Shown here: positions 24,365 to 32,627 of the stretch, piece after piece
Layout: each line of letters begins with the position of its first letter
How positions within the stretch are numbered: the stretch's first letter is position 1
NCBI GenBank assembly: GCA_003165465.1
Contig: PLUM01000039.1
Location: 1 to 33,891 of the forward strand
DNA length: 33,891 nt
DNA from: Acidobacteriota bacterium
Lineage (GTDB): Bacteria > Acidobacteriota > Terriglobia > Acidiferrales > UBA7541
Direction of reading: 5' to 3'
Notes under the pieces: generated by a model
Databases searched by the model: none
The model's input: the letters and a program-made list of their open reading frames with translations, nothing else
What the model was told of the DNA's origin: nothing
Program-made: the position numbers and the translations under genes

Positions 24365-24907
24365 ATGAAATCGCGATTTCTGATTGCGGTGGTTTTCATT
24401 TCAAGTCTCTGGCTGGCAGCGGCTCCTGTTCGTGCGCAGGAGGTCACCAAGGAAACCGTTGACGGCATCACGAACCTCGCTCGAATCGAGACGACGGTCG
24501 CCTGCTCCGGAGCGATCAAAGCCACGGCCGTCCCCGAAATCAAGAAATTCGGCTTTGCTTCGATCATCAATTTGCGCGAGGCCAGCGAGGAGGGGGCGAA
24601 CATCGAAGCGGAGGAAGCCGCCGCGAAGGCCGCCGATATTCGCTACTATTCCATCCCGTTCAACAGCACCACGCCCGATGTCGCGGCAGCCGACAAATTC
24701 ATCGACGCGATCACCGCGAAAGGCACTGAACCGGCGTTCATCCACTGCTCGCGCGGCGGCCGCGCGGCCACGATGTGGTTCATCAAGCGTATGGTGATCG
24801 ATCATTGGGATGTCGAACGCGCCGCCAAGGAAGCCACCGCGCTGGGTATGACCAGCCCGACTCTCAAGCAATTCGCCATCGACTACGCGCAAGCGCACAA
24901 GCGATAG
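24365..24907 (+). CDS. Secreted phosphatase-like protein (DUF442/dual-specificity type)
   Basis: A 180-residue exported protein. The start at 24365 has AGGAGG about 6 nt upstream. Residues 1-25 form a signal peptide (MKSRFLIAVVFISSLWLAAAPVRAQ, cleaved after RAQ or so). The mature part resembles the DUF442/beta-lactamase-hydrolase-like phosphatase fold: ACSGAIKATAVPEIKKFGFASIINLRE near the N-terminus and the P-loop IHCSRGGRAATMW (about 127-139), with Cys-x4-Arg spacing as in that family and not the Cys-x5-Arg of classical tyrosine phosphatases. The acidic partner is not obvious. Activity is therefore possible but unproven. A decayed copy of its second half lies at 26743, on the far side of the S10 peptidase gene. 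Confidence 0.85.
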   Translation: MKSRFLIAVVFISSLWLAAAPVRAQEVTKETVDGITNLARIETTVACSGAIKATAVPEIKKFGFASIINLREASEEGANIEAEEAAAKAADIRYYSIPFNSTTPDVAAADKFIDAITAKGTEPAFIHCSRGGRAATMWFIKRMVIDHWDVERAAKEATALGMTSPTLKQFAIDYAQAHKR

Positions 24908-25070
24908 GCGGCGGGACCAATTTCTGATTACCGGACTTCTGGGCAGCCTCGCACAGCCGCCCGGAACAGAGCCGCGCGTGTCTACGAATGCCCGTACCCA
25001 AACAATGACCTTTTGAAAGCGATGCTGCTATACTTCGGCCCAATTTGAGATCGAGAAGGGACAGTCCCGT

Positions 25071-26738
25071 ATGCACGCTACAAAGATCGCCAGAGTTTTT
25101 GTTCTCGGTATGATCGTGATTGCGGCACACGCGAAACAGACGGGCAATCAGGATCAGACAAAAGCTGTTGCCGACGCTAAAGTTCCGGCAGAGGCGCTGC
25201 GCCACCCACAATCTCCTGCTGACTCAATTTCCGAGAACACGGTCACAATTGGCGGACAAAAAATCGAGTACCGCGCCATAGCCGGAACCATCACGGTCGG
25301 CGCGACCGACGCCTACGACGCACTGATCGGGAGCGATGGCCAGTTGTTGCCGGACGTAGTGGTGAACCCGACCGATCCGGCGAAGCCAGAAGAGGCGCCC
25401 GCCAGGTCGCGCATGTTCTACGCCGCGTACTTCCGCAAAGGCGCTTCCGCCGGCTCGCGGCCGGTGATGTTCATCTATAACGGAGGGCCCGGATCGTCCA
25501 CCATGTGGCTCCACATGGGATCGTTCGGCCCGCGCCGCGTGGTGATACCCGACACCGAGCACAAAACAGCCGCGCCGTACTCGATTGTGGACAATCCGTA
25601 CAGCCTTCTGGATGTTACCGACTTGGTCTTTATCGATGCGCCGGGAGCGGGCTTCAGTCGCATCATGGGGAAGGACAAAGAGAAGTCTTTCTGGGGAGTC
25701 GATCAGGACGCTCACGCTTTTGAACGCTTTATCCGCCGCTTCCTGACGAAATACGATCGATGGAACTCCCCCAAGTACCTGTTTGGCGAATCCTACGGGA
25801 CGCCGCGTTCCGCCGTTCTGAGCGGTCTCTTGAAGAACGTGGATCTGAATGGAATCGTCCTGCTGTCGGCGATTCTGAACTTTGACAATTCGGCGGATGG
25901 CCCGCGCTGGAATCCTGGGGTCGATCAACCCTACGCTCTGGCGTTGCCCACGTATGCAGCCACGGCCTTCTATTATCACAAGCTGCCGGTACAACCGCCC
26001 GCGTTGCAACCGTTTCTGCGCGAGGTGGAGAACTTTGCGCTTGGCGAGTACTCGACCGCTCTTCTTACCGGATCGCTTCTGCCGGAGAGCCAGCAACGGT
26101 CGATTGCCGAAAAACTGCACGAATACACTGGACTGCCGGTTGACTATATTCTGAAATCGAATCTGCGGATCGCCGGCGGCGCATTCTCCAAAACCTTGCA
26201 GGACGCGGACGGCATCACGACCGGACGGCTCGACACCCGCTACCGCGGCCCCGACCTGAGCCGGCTCTCGGAAGAAGCTGAGTACGACCCGCAGCAGAGT
26301 GCCATCTCGGCGGCATACACAACTGCAATCAACGATTACCTGCGCACGGAACTCAAATTCGGGAAGGACGAGACGTATAAACCGAACATCTACGATGACA
26401 TCGATATCGCGTGGGATCTTCACCACAAGGCACCCGGCGGACCGGCATCGGACCAGGGCTATGGCATGGCGACCAATACAATGCCCGATCTGGCGTTCAC
26501 CATGAAGTCGAATCCGAAGATGCGTGTTTTGCTCGCGGGCGGATATTTCGATCTGGCCACGCCCTATTTCGAAGGCATTTTCGAGATGCACCATCTGCCG
26601 ATCCCCCAGAATCTGCAGCAGAACATCAGCTACAAATACTACGAGTCCGGCCATATGGTGTATCTCAATGAGAGCGTGCTCCGGCAGTTCAAAGCCGACG
26701 TCGCTCAGTTCATACACGATACGGAATCCGGCAAGTAG
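25071..26738 (+). CDS. Secreted S10-family serine carboxypeptidase
   Basis: A 555-residue protein with a short signal peptide (VFVLGMIVIAAHA, about 10-22). It has the S10 alpha/beta-hydrolase layout: oxyanion segment YNGGPGSSTMWLHMGSFGP (about 135-153), the catalytic Ser in FGESYGTPR (about 242-250), Asp in LLAGGYFDLATPY (about 484-496) and His in ESGHMVYLNE (about 524-533). S10 enzymes remove C-terminal residues at acid pH. They are common in fungi and plants but patchy in bacteria, where Acidobacteriota often carry several. An extended -10 (TGCTATACT, 25026-25034) lies about 36 nt before the ATG; a small GGGAC/GTCCC hairpin sits in the leader. It lies between the intact and the decayed phosphatase copies. 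Confidence 0.93.
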   Translation: MHATKIARVFVLGMIVIAAHAKQTGNQDQTKAVADAKVPAEALRHPQSPADSISENTVTIGGQKIEYRAIAGTITVGATDAYDALIGSDGQLLPDVVVNPTDPAKPEEAPARSRMFYAAYFRKGASAGSRPVMFIYNGGPGSSTMWLHMGSFGPRRVVIPDTEHKTAAPYSIVDNPYSLLDVTDLVFIDAPGAGFSRIMGKDKEKSFWGVDQDAHAFERFIRRFLTKYDRWNSPKYLFGESYGTPRSAVLSGLLKNVDLNGIVLLSAILNFDNSADGPRWNPGVDQPYALALPTYAATAFYYHKLPVQPPALQPFLREVENFALGEYSTALLTGSLLPESQQRSIAEKLHEYTGLPVDYILKSNLRIAGGAFSKTLQDADGITTGRLDTRYRGPDLSRLSEEAEYDPQQSAISAAYTTAINDYLRTELKFGKDETYKPNIYDDIDIAWDLHHKAPGGPASDQGYGMATNTMPDLAFTMKSNPKMRVLLAGGYFDLATPYFEGIFEMHHLPIPQNLQQNISYKYYESGHMVYLNESVLRQFKADVAQFIHDTESGK

Positions 26739-26742
26739 GACT

Positions 26743-26995
26743 GGCCGCGAAGGCCGCCGATCTTTGCTACGATTCCTTCCCGTTCAGCAGCACCCCGCCC
26801 GATCCCTCGGCGATCGCGCGGCCCCGATATGGTTCATCAAGCCCCTGGTAGCCGTTTATTGGGATGTCGAACGCGCCGCCCCTAGGAAACCACCGCGCTG
26901 GGCATGACCAGCCCGATTCTCAAGCAATTCGCCATCGACTACGCGCAAGCGCATAGCGGTAGACGCTGGGCCAAATTCCAAGAAGCGGACTTCTC
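26743..26995 (+). pseudogene. Decayed partial duplicate of the secreted phosphatase-like gene
   Basis: From 4 nt after the S10 stop codon the DNA matches the 3' half of the gene at 24365: CCGCGAAGGCCGCCGAT at 26745 equals 24621, TGGGATGTCGAACGCGCCGC is shared, and the segment encoding SPxLKQFAIDYAQAH is nearly identical. The match runs past the parent stop to CGGACTTCT (26986 versus 24932). The copy is about 70 nt shorter: the region coding for the P-loop HCSRGGR is deleted. A further shift separates the WFIK...YWDVERAA frame from the MTSPILKQFAIDYAQAH frame. It has no start, so it cannot make the protein. Confidence 0.85.
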
Positions 26996-27044
26996 GAAAA
27001 GTGGCCAGCATTGGCCTATACCCGTCCAAATTCTTGCCCGATTG

Positions 27045-28211
27045 CTATTGCCGTGCAGGCCGCAAAAACACAAATGCACTGATTGCCACGAGCGAAAGGA
27101 ACGCCGCCAGGAGGAAAACGATGCCTGGATTCACTGCCCACAACGCACCCGCAATAAGCGATGCAGGCAGGTAGATAACTCCTGTCACGAAATTGTAAGC
27201 CCCTATCGCCGTCGCTCGCCGCTCCGGTTCGACATCCGCGATGAATGCCTTACTTTGGGCTTCATCGATCGAATAGAAGATGCCGTAGATGATAAATAGG
27301 AAGATGATCTGCCATTTCGTCGTTGTGAAAGCGAAGCCGAGGCTCATTACAAGATAAATCAGGTAGCTCACCACGACGATATGATTCCTTCCGATCGTGT
27401 CGCCGAGCTTGCCAATGAGTGGTGCAGCGATGACAAACGAGACGTTGAACAGCGCATAAAGCAATACGATATCCCTGACGGAGAAACCGACATTATTTGC
27501 ACGCAAGAGCAGGAATCCGAAACTGAAGTAAGCCAGTGAGAAAATCCCCGCCGCGACAAGATAGCGTTTGAATCCGGAACTCAACATCTTCCATGCCGCG
27601 AAGATATTTTCGTGTCTGGGTTGAGCCGCCGGCGGATCTTTGATCAGACCCAGCACGAAAACGGCAAGCACTGCGGGAACAAAAGCCACCCAGAACAAGG
27701 TTCGAAAGGATGAAGCCGTTTCGCCGTGCCACGAAAGTAATCCGTAAGCAATAAGCGGACCGAGGATAGCCCCAGCCTTATCAAGAGACTTGTGCACACC
27801 GAACGAATATCCTCGGATCTCTTGAGCGGCGATAGCCGACAGCCATGCGTCACGCGGCGGGCCACGGAAACTCTTGCCCAGGCGCTCGATGATACGGAAG
27901 AAACCCAGCGCGATAACGGAATTGGCAACCAGAAGAATGGCTTTCGCAACCGTGGAGAAACCATATCCGAAAAGAGCAAAGACCTTGCGTTTGCCAGTCT
28001 TGTCTGAGAGCCAGCCGACGACATAATCCAGCGATGATGCCGAGAAGTCCGCGGAGCCCTCAACCAGACCCAGCAAAGCGCTCGATGCCCCTGCGATGGT
28101 TGTGAAGAAGACCGCGAAAACGGAAAAAATCATCTCGGAACTGACATCTGTGAGGAAGCTCACAAGACCTAGCTTGAGCACGTCAGGATGGACGCTAAAC
28201 TTCTTATTCAT
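27045..28211 (-). CDS. MFS transporter
   Basis: A 388-residue permease with about 11-12 membrane helices. It has MFS loop motifs: YVVGWLSDKTGKRKVF (motif A, N-half), RLGKSFRGPPRDAWLSA (loop 4-5), PLIGKLGDTIGRNHIV (motif A, C-half) and DEAQSKAFIADVEPERRATAIGAYN between TM10 and TM11. The substrate cannot be predicted. Its DNA is visibly less GC-rich than the flanking genes and uses more A/T-ending codons, and it sits between a pseudogene and a region with degraded inverted repeats, which together suggest horizontal acquisition. It is transcribed alone on the minus strand and converges on the S10 unit. The ATG at 28211 is the natural start, giving MNKKFSVHPDVLKLGLVSF. Confidence 0.9.
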   Translation of the reverse strand: MNKKFSVHPDVLKLGLVSFLTDVSSEMIFSVFAVFFTTIAGASSALLGLVEGSADFSASSLDYVVGWLSDKTGKRKVFALFGYGFSTVAKAILLVANSVIALGFFRIIERLGKSFRGPPRDAWLSAIAAQEIRGYSFGVHKSLDKAGAILGPLIAYGLLSWHGETASSFRTLFWVAFVPAVLAVFVLGLIKDPPAAQPRHENIFAAWKMLSSGFKRYLVAAGIFSLAYFSFGFLLLRANNVGFSVRDIVLLYALFNVSFVIAAPLIGKLGDTIGRNHIVVVSYLIYLVMSLGFAFTTTKWQIIFLFIIYGIFYSIDEAQSKAFIADVEPERRATAIGAYNFVTGVIYLPASLIAGALWAVNPGIVFLLAAFLSLVAISAFVFLRPARQ

Positions 28212-28652
28212 GGACGGTCTCGCTCACATTCGTTTTCGTGGCTGCAACGGTATGTTGGCTAACCTGAATAGACCGTGCAAGTCTATTGCGTACCATACGT
28301 GGCTCGAATTGGCCAGTGCCCGATGAACGGGGTGGTCTCAATGGGTCGTCGCAACACTTGCTCAAAGTCCTTTTGTAGGAGTCTACGGGGCTGATTTGGT
28401 TCGCGGACATCAGTTCAAACAAAACAAAAGCCCTGTTTAGGTTTTGATTGAATACTGCCGCTCAAATCGATCCTCGATGGGAACTATTGTCGGATCAATC
28501 GGCTAGAGGGTGTTGCATCGACCGGTTGAGCTGGCAGGTCATATCGAAAACTAACCTTCTACCAATACATACTCTTACTGGACATGCTTGTCCTAACCCC
28601 CAACAGACCTTTTGCCACATCCGCGCGCGTCGGTTAAAATGACGCGCTTGCC
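28212..28652. other. 441-bp gap with a degenerate 21-bp inverted repeat
   Basis: The segments at 28337-28357 (minus strand) and 28510-28530 (plus strand) match at 17 of 21 positions, both reading GTGTTGC..CGACC..TTGAG, facing each other across 152 bp. The stretch has the low GC of the MFS gene. No coding frame with family features was seen. The last 40 bp form the cysS promoter. The pair may be the ends of a lost mobile element. Confidence 0.45.
28612..28640 (+). promoter_or_regulatory. Promoter of cysS, predicting a nearly leaderless mRNA
   Basis: TTGCCA (28612-28617, 5/6 to consensus), 17 nt, TAAAAT (28635-28640, 5/6). Transcription should start about 28647, only about 6 nt before the ATG at 28653. 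No Shine-Dalgarno is present between them. Confidence 0.6.
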
Positions 28653-30137
28653 ATGAGCGCACAACCCACACTGAATAGCGGAGACCGGACCACGAAGACC
28701 GAGATCCGCTTCCATAACACATTGACCGGGATGACGGAGCCGTTTGTTCCTCAGGCGCCCGGAGAGGTCCGCTCGTACACGTGCGGTCCCACGGTCTACG
28801 ATTTCGCGCACATCGGAAATTTTCGTACCTTCGTTTTTCAGGACATCCTGCGGCGGTATTTGAAGTCCAAAGGCTACCGCATGATACAGGTGATGAACCT
28901 GACCGACGTGGACGACCGCATCATTCAGAAAGCGGCCGCGGCGGGCGTGGGCATTCGCGAATACACGGACAAATACATTCAGGCGTTTCTGGACGACCGC
29001 CGCGCCCTGAATCTCGAGCCGCCCGAACATATGGTGCGCGCCACCGAGCACATTGACGACATGGTGCGGCTGATCCAGCGCCTCACGGAAAAAGGGTTCA
29101 CCTACACGAGCGACGGCTCGACGTATTTCCGCATCGCGAAATTTCCGGGCTACGGCAAACTCTCGAAAATCGACGTGGCCGGAATGCAGACCGGCGCGCG
29201 CGTGGACATGGACCGCTACGACAAGGACAACGCGCGCGACTTCGCCCTGTGGAAAGCGCCCAAGCCCGGCGAGCATTTCTGGGAGACGCCGATCGGGCCG
29301 GGACGTCCCGGCTGGCACATCGAATGCGCCGCCATGGCGCTGAAGTATTTGGGCGAGACGCTGGACATTCACAGCGGCGGCGTTGACCTGACGTTTCCGC
29401 ACCACGAAAACGAAATTGCCGAGTCCGAAGCCGCCACCGGAAAACCGTTTGCCCGCTACTGGCTCCATGCCGAGCACCTGCTCGTGGACCACGAGAAAAT
29501 GTCGAAGTCGATGGGCAACTTCGCGACGTTGCGCGAACTGTTTTCTCACGGGCACAAGCCGTCCTCGATTCGATTCCTGCTGGCGTCGGTCCCATACCGC
29601 CGCCAGTTGAATTTCGCGCCGGAGAGTTTGCAGGGCGCGGCGAGTTCGGTCGAGCGGCTGAGAAATTTTGTCGCGCGCCTGCGCGCGGAGAAATTTCCGG
29701 AAGGCTCTTCCTCCGCCCGGATGGCGGAGCGCGCCGCAAAAGCGAAGGACGAGTTCGATGCCGGCCTCGCCGACGACCTCAACACGGCGCAGGCGCTCGC
29801 GGCGATCTTCGATCTGGTGCGCGAAGCCAATACGTCGATGGACCGCGGCGAATTCCGCCAGGGCGATGCCGCGCCCGTGCTCGCCGCAATGGACGCGTTC
29901 GACGAAATTTTTGCCGTGCTGCGCGACGACGATGCGGAAAAGCTCAAAGCGCTCGGCATTGCCACCGGCGTTCCCTCGCTGGGCGATGCCGAGGTCGAAG
30001 TCCTCGTCGCCGAACGCCAAGCCGCGCGCAAACGCCGCGATTTCGCGGCCTCCGACCGCATTCGCGACCAACTCGCCGAACGCGGCGTCATCCTCGAAGA
30101 CTCCCGCGACGGCGGAGTTCGCTGGAAGCGCAAGTAG
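28653..30137 (+). CDS. cysS: Cysteinyl-tRNA synthetase
   Basis: A 494-residue class I synthetase charging tRNA-Cys. Motifs: YTCGPTVYDFAHIGNFRTF (about 43-61), with the first zinc Cys and the HIGH-type HIGN; MNLTDVDDRI; GWHIECAAMA (second zinc Cys); DIHSGGVDLTFPHHENEIAES (zinc His); and HEKMSKSMGNF, the KMSKS loop (about 278-288). A C-terminal DALR-like helical domain and the anticodon-binding tail (ending DGGVRWKRK) complete the protein. The first 17 residues are extra and variable. tRNA-Cys(GCA), its substrate, is encoded 3.7 kb downstream on the same strand. Confidence 0.98.
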   Translation: MSAQPTLNSGDRTTKTEIRFHNTLTGMTEPFVPQAPGEVRSYTCGPTVYDFAHIGNFRTFVFQDILRRYLKSKGYRMIQVMNLTDVDDRIIQKAAAAGVGIREYTDKYIQAFLDDRRALNLEPPEHMVRATEHIDDMVRLIQRLTEKGFTYTSDGSTYFRIAKFPGYGKLSKIDVAGMQTGARVDMDRYDKDNARDFALWKAPKPGEHFWETPIGPGRPGWHIECAAMALKYLGETLDIHSGGVDLTFPHHENEIAESEAATGKPFARYWLHAEHLLVDHEKMSKSMGNFATLRELFSHGHKPSSIRFLLASVPYRRQLNFAPESLQGAASSVERLRNFVARLRAEKFPEGSSSARMAERAAKAKDEFDAGLADDLNTAQALAAIFDLVREANTSMDRGEFRQGDAAPVLAAMDAFDEIFAVLRDDDAEKLKALGIATGVPSLGDAEVEVLVAERQAARKRRDFAASDRIRDQLAERGVILEDSRDGGVRWKRK

Positions 30138-30513
30138 CGCCACCCGACTCCCAAACACCAATATTCAACATTCCTTTTCTCGACGCGGCGGCTCATTTAA
30201 GCGCAGATTACTCCCAGTCCGCATTTCTCACCGCCCCCGATGGATCAACTCCGGGGTTTCAAGTGGCACACGCTTCAGCCTGTGTTCTTTTGACTTTAAC
30301 TGCCGCAAATCAAAAACACACAGGCTGAAGCCTGTGCCACTAAAAAACCTATTCAGCTGTTTGATGGACAAGCCGTATAGCAATTGGCAAGTCTTTGTGA
30401 GACATTCAGGTTAGTTTCCTACTCTTCGATCGCGCGGTCCGCGATCCTGGGAGAGAGACACGCGTTTCGCACCGTCCGGAGTGTGAACGAAATCGCACCC
30501 CGTGGAGGACCCC
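30138..30513. other. 376-bp gap between cysS and the aminotransferase gene
   Basis: Holds a REP-like pair (30263-30340) and a perfect hairpin GATCGCG/CGCGATC (30428-30434 and 30440-30446, 5-nt loop) about 70 nt before the aminotransferase start. I see no other gene or site with support. Confidence 0.6.
30263..30340. repeat. REP/BIME-like inverted pair, family 1, copy E (reversed)
   Basis: Same family as copies A and D but in the opposite orientation: its linker reads GTGTTCTTTTGACTTT, the reverse complement of their AAAGTCAAAAGAACAC. The edges are GTGG and CCAC instead of GTAG and CTAC, a compensated change at both ends. The left arm has one mismatch (CACACGCTTCAGCC). Confidence 0.85.
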
Positions 30514-31878
30514 GTGGAAAAATCAATGGGCGCGGCCACAAGCAAACCGAAACTGCCCGTCCTGCTGACGCCGCTTCCCGGCCCGAAAGCGAAAGACGTG
30601 ATCGCGCGCGACGCGCAATTTGTTTCACCCTCCTACACGCGCGGCTATCCGCTCGTGGCGAAGAAGGGCAGCGGCGCGATAGTCGAAGACGTGGACGGCA
30701 ACCAGTTTCTGGATTTTGCCGCGGGCATCGCCGTGGTGTCGACGGGACATTGCCATCCGCGCGTGGTCGAGGCCATTCAAAAGCAGGCCGCCGAGTTGAT
30801 TCACATTTCGGGCACCGATTTTTACGTTCCGAACCTCGTGGAACTCGCCGAACGCCTCGCCGCCGTCGCTCCAGGCAAGGAAGCGAAGAAAGTGTATTTC
30901 GGCAACTCGGGCACGGAGGCCATCGAAGCGGCCATCAAGCTGGCGAAGTATCACACGCGGCGCGACAAGATCATCGCGTTTCATGGCTGCTTTCACGGGC
31001 GCACCCTCGGAGCGCTTTCGCTCACCGCGTCGAAAGCCGTGCAACGAAAAGGATTCGGCTCGCTCTTGGGCGGGGTGTTTCATATTCCGTATCCGAATTC
31101 CTATCGCTGCCCGTACGGCAATCCATCGCCGTGCACGTGTGTCGAATCGGCGACATTTCTCGAACGCGAAATCTTCAAGCGCCTTGTCGATCCCGAGGAA
31201 GTGGCCGCCGTATTCATCGAGCCGATTCAGGGCGAAGGCGGCTACGTCCCCGCGCCCAAGGAATTCCTGCTGGAATTGCAGCGCATTTGCCGCAAGAACG
31301 GGATTCTTCTGGTGTGCGACGAAGTGCAGAGCGGCATGGGACGTACGGGGAAGTGGTGGGCCGGGGATCACGCGGGCATCGAGCCGGACATTTTGTGCGT
31401 GGCCAAAGGCATCGCCTCGGGCATGCCTCTTTCCGCGACGATCGCGCGCGCAAGCGTGATGGACTGGAAGCCGGGTGCGCACGCCTCGACCTTTGGCGGC
31501 AATCCCGTGAGCGTCGCCGCGGCGCTCGCGACCATGGAATTGCTTGCGTCGCAATACATTGAAAACGCGAAACGCATGGGCGACTTTCTCCAGAGCCGCA
31601 TGGCGGGCTGGCCGGAGCGCCACAAAATCGTTGGCGACGTGCGCGGCAAGGGATTGATGATCGGAATCGAAATCGTTCGCGATCAGAAGACCAAGGAGCG
31701 AGCCGGGGAATTCCGCAACGATATCGTCAACCGCGCGTTCGAGAAAGGTTTGCTCCTGCTCGGAGCCGGCGAAAACTCCATCCGCGTCGCGCCTCCACTG
31801 ATGATCGACGAGGAACAGGCCGATTTTGCGGCGCGCACGCTGGAGTCATGCATCGCCGATGTGGAAAAATCGGCATAA
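30514..31878 (+). CDS. Class III PLP aminotransferase (4-aminobutyrate/acetylornithine type)
   Basis: A 454-residue class III aminotransferase. The start GTG at 30514 is chosen because GGAGG (30504-30508) lies 5 nt upstream. Landmarks: DVDGNQFLDFAAGIAVVSTGHCHP (about 57-80); the PLP phosphate site FGNSGTEAIEAAIKLAK (about 129-145); FHGCFHGRTLGALSLT (about 155-170); EPIQGEGGYVPAP (about 236-248); CDEVQSGMGRTGKWW with the PLP Asp (about 268-282); the Schiff-base Lys in CVAKGIASGMPLSA; and STFGGNPVSVAAALATME. It most resembles GABA aminotransferases with an N-terminal extension, but acetylornithine or another omega-amino acid remains possible. A Cys-rich insert (RCPYGNPSPCTC) in the middle is notable. 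The gene stands alone. Confidence 0.93.
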   Translation: MEKSMGAATSKPKLPVLLTPLPGPKAKDVIARDAQFVSPSYTRGYPLVAKKGSGAIVEDVDGNQFLDFAAGIAVVSTGHCHPRVVEAIQKQAAELIHISGTDFYVPNLVELAERLAAVAPGKEAKKVYFGNSGTEAIEAAIKLAKYHTRRDKIIAFHGCFHGRTLGALSLTASKAVQRKGFGSLLGGVFHIPYPNSYRCPYGNPSPCTCVESATFLEREIFKRLVDPEEVAAVFIEPIQGEGGYVPAPKEFLLELQRICRKNGILLVCDEVQSGMGRTGKWWAGDHAGIEPDILCVAKGIASGMPLSATIARASVMDWKPGAHASTFGGNPVSVAAALATMELLASQYIENAKRMGDFLQSRMAGWPERHKIVGDVRGKGLMIGIEIVRDQKTKERAGEFRNDIVNRAFEKGLLLLGAGENSIRVAPPLMIDEEQADFAARTLESCIADVEKSA

Positions 31879-31906
31879 GATCGGAAACGTCTTTGACCTG
31901 TTTTTC

Positions 31907-31984
31907 TCTGTGTCCTCCGTGCCCTCTGTGTTAAAAGTTTTTCCGGTGTTGGTCAAGGCTTATAACACAGAGGGCCCAGAGAAG
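31907..31984. repeat. Periodic and inverted repeat (CTCTGTG family)
   Basis: TCTGTG, TCCGTG and TCTGTG follow at 9-nt spacing (31907, 31916, 31925). CCCTCTGTGTTA (31922-31933) is perfectly inverted at 31963-31974 (TAACACAGAGGG). It lies 28 nt past the aminotransferase stop. It may act as a 3' hairpin or be a dispersed repeat. Confidence 0.6.
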
Positions 31985-32036
31985 AGCGGAAGCCGTTTTT
32001 GCCATGATGGAGCGACACTCCGCGGAGAAATGACAC

Positions 32037-32510
32037 GTGCCGGTTTTTGCTCGCGCAATGTTCGGTCTGGTGAATTGGGCCGCTCGGAACGGCTTGGCGG
32101 ATTCGTCTGCGCCGCTGGCGCGCACGGCTGCCGGGCATCGCGCGCGGAGAACCGGCGTGCGCGGCGAGACCTACGCCTACTGGTATCTGCGCCGGCATGG
32201 TTACGTGATGATCGCGCGAAATTTCACGGTGCGCGACAGGAAAGGCGAGATCGATCTGGTGGGATATGATGGCGCGACGCTCGCGTTTGTCGAGGTTAAA
32301 ACGCGGACCGCACCGCGCGACGAATTCGGTTCGCCCGAGGACGCCGTCACTCGTGAAAAAAAGAGCCTCCTTTCGAACATGGCCCGGCACTTTCTTCGCG
32401 AATACCGCGCCAATAAAACTCCATTCCGGTTCGACATTCTGGCCATCGAAGCCCCGCCCGGAAAACGCCCCGTCGTTCGCCTGCACAAGGGGGCGTTTGC
32501 CGCTTCATGA
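32037..32510 (+). CDS. YraN/UPF0102-family putative endonuclease
   Basis: A 157-residue member of UPF0102. The core runs GVRGETYAYWYLRRHGYVMIARNFTVRDRKGEIDLVGYD and TLAFVEVKTRT (about 40-92). It carries the family's PD-(D/E)xK-like residues: Glu in GE.YA, Asp in GEIDLV, and E-x-K in VEVKTR. The family is thought to be a Holliday-junction-type or housekeeping nuclease, but its role is unsettled. The start is GTG at 32037, with CGGAG about 9-10 nt upstream; an ATG at 32058 would remove seven residues. The N-terminal 35 residues are extra relative to short homologues. galT follows 117 bp downstream. Confidence 0.9.
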   Translation: MPVFARAMFGLVNWAARNGLADSSAPLARTAAGHRARRTGVRGETYAYWYLRRHGYVMIARNFTVRDRKGEIDLVGYDGATLAFVEVKTRTAPRDEFGSPEDAVTREKKSLLSNMARHFLREYRANKTPFRFDILAIEAPPGKRPVVRLHKGAFAAS

Positions 32511-32627
32511 CACGCTCGTGTGTTCCGCAAGACTTTGCCGCCCGCCAGGGATTAAAATGAATTGTATTGGAGTCATGCACCATGGATCCGTTCGGTCTTC
32601 CAGCCGAGGAAGGCCCAGGAGGAATCG

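Noticed and set aside
25224-26717. Minus-strand frame of 497 codons opposite the S10 peptidase
   Set aside because: Antisense shadow; the plus strand has the full Ser-Asp-His set.
28337-28530. Complete insertion sequence
   Set aside because: The inverted repeats enclose only about 150 bp without a transposase frame; at most a scar or a non-autonomous remnant.
28593-30161. Minus-strand frame of 522 codons opposite cysS
   Set aside because: Antisense shadow of a clear cysteinyl-tRNA synthetase gene.
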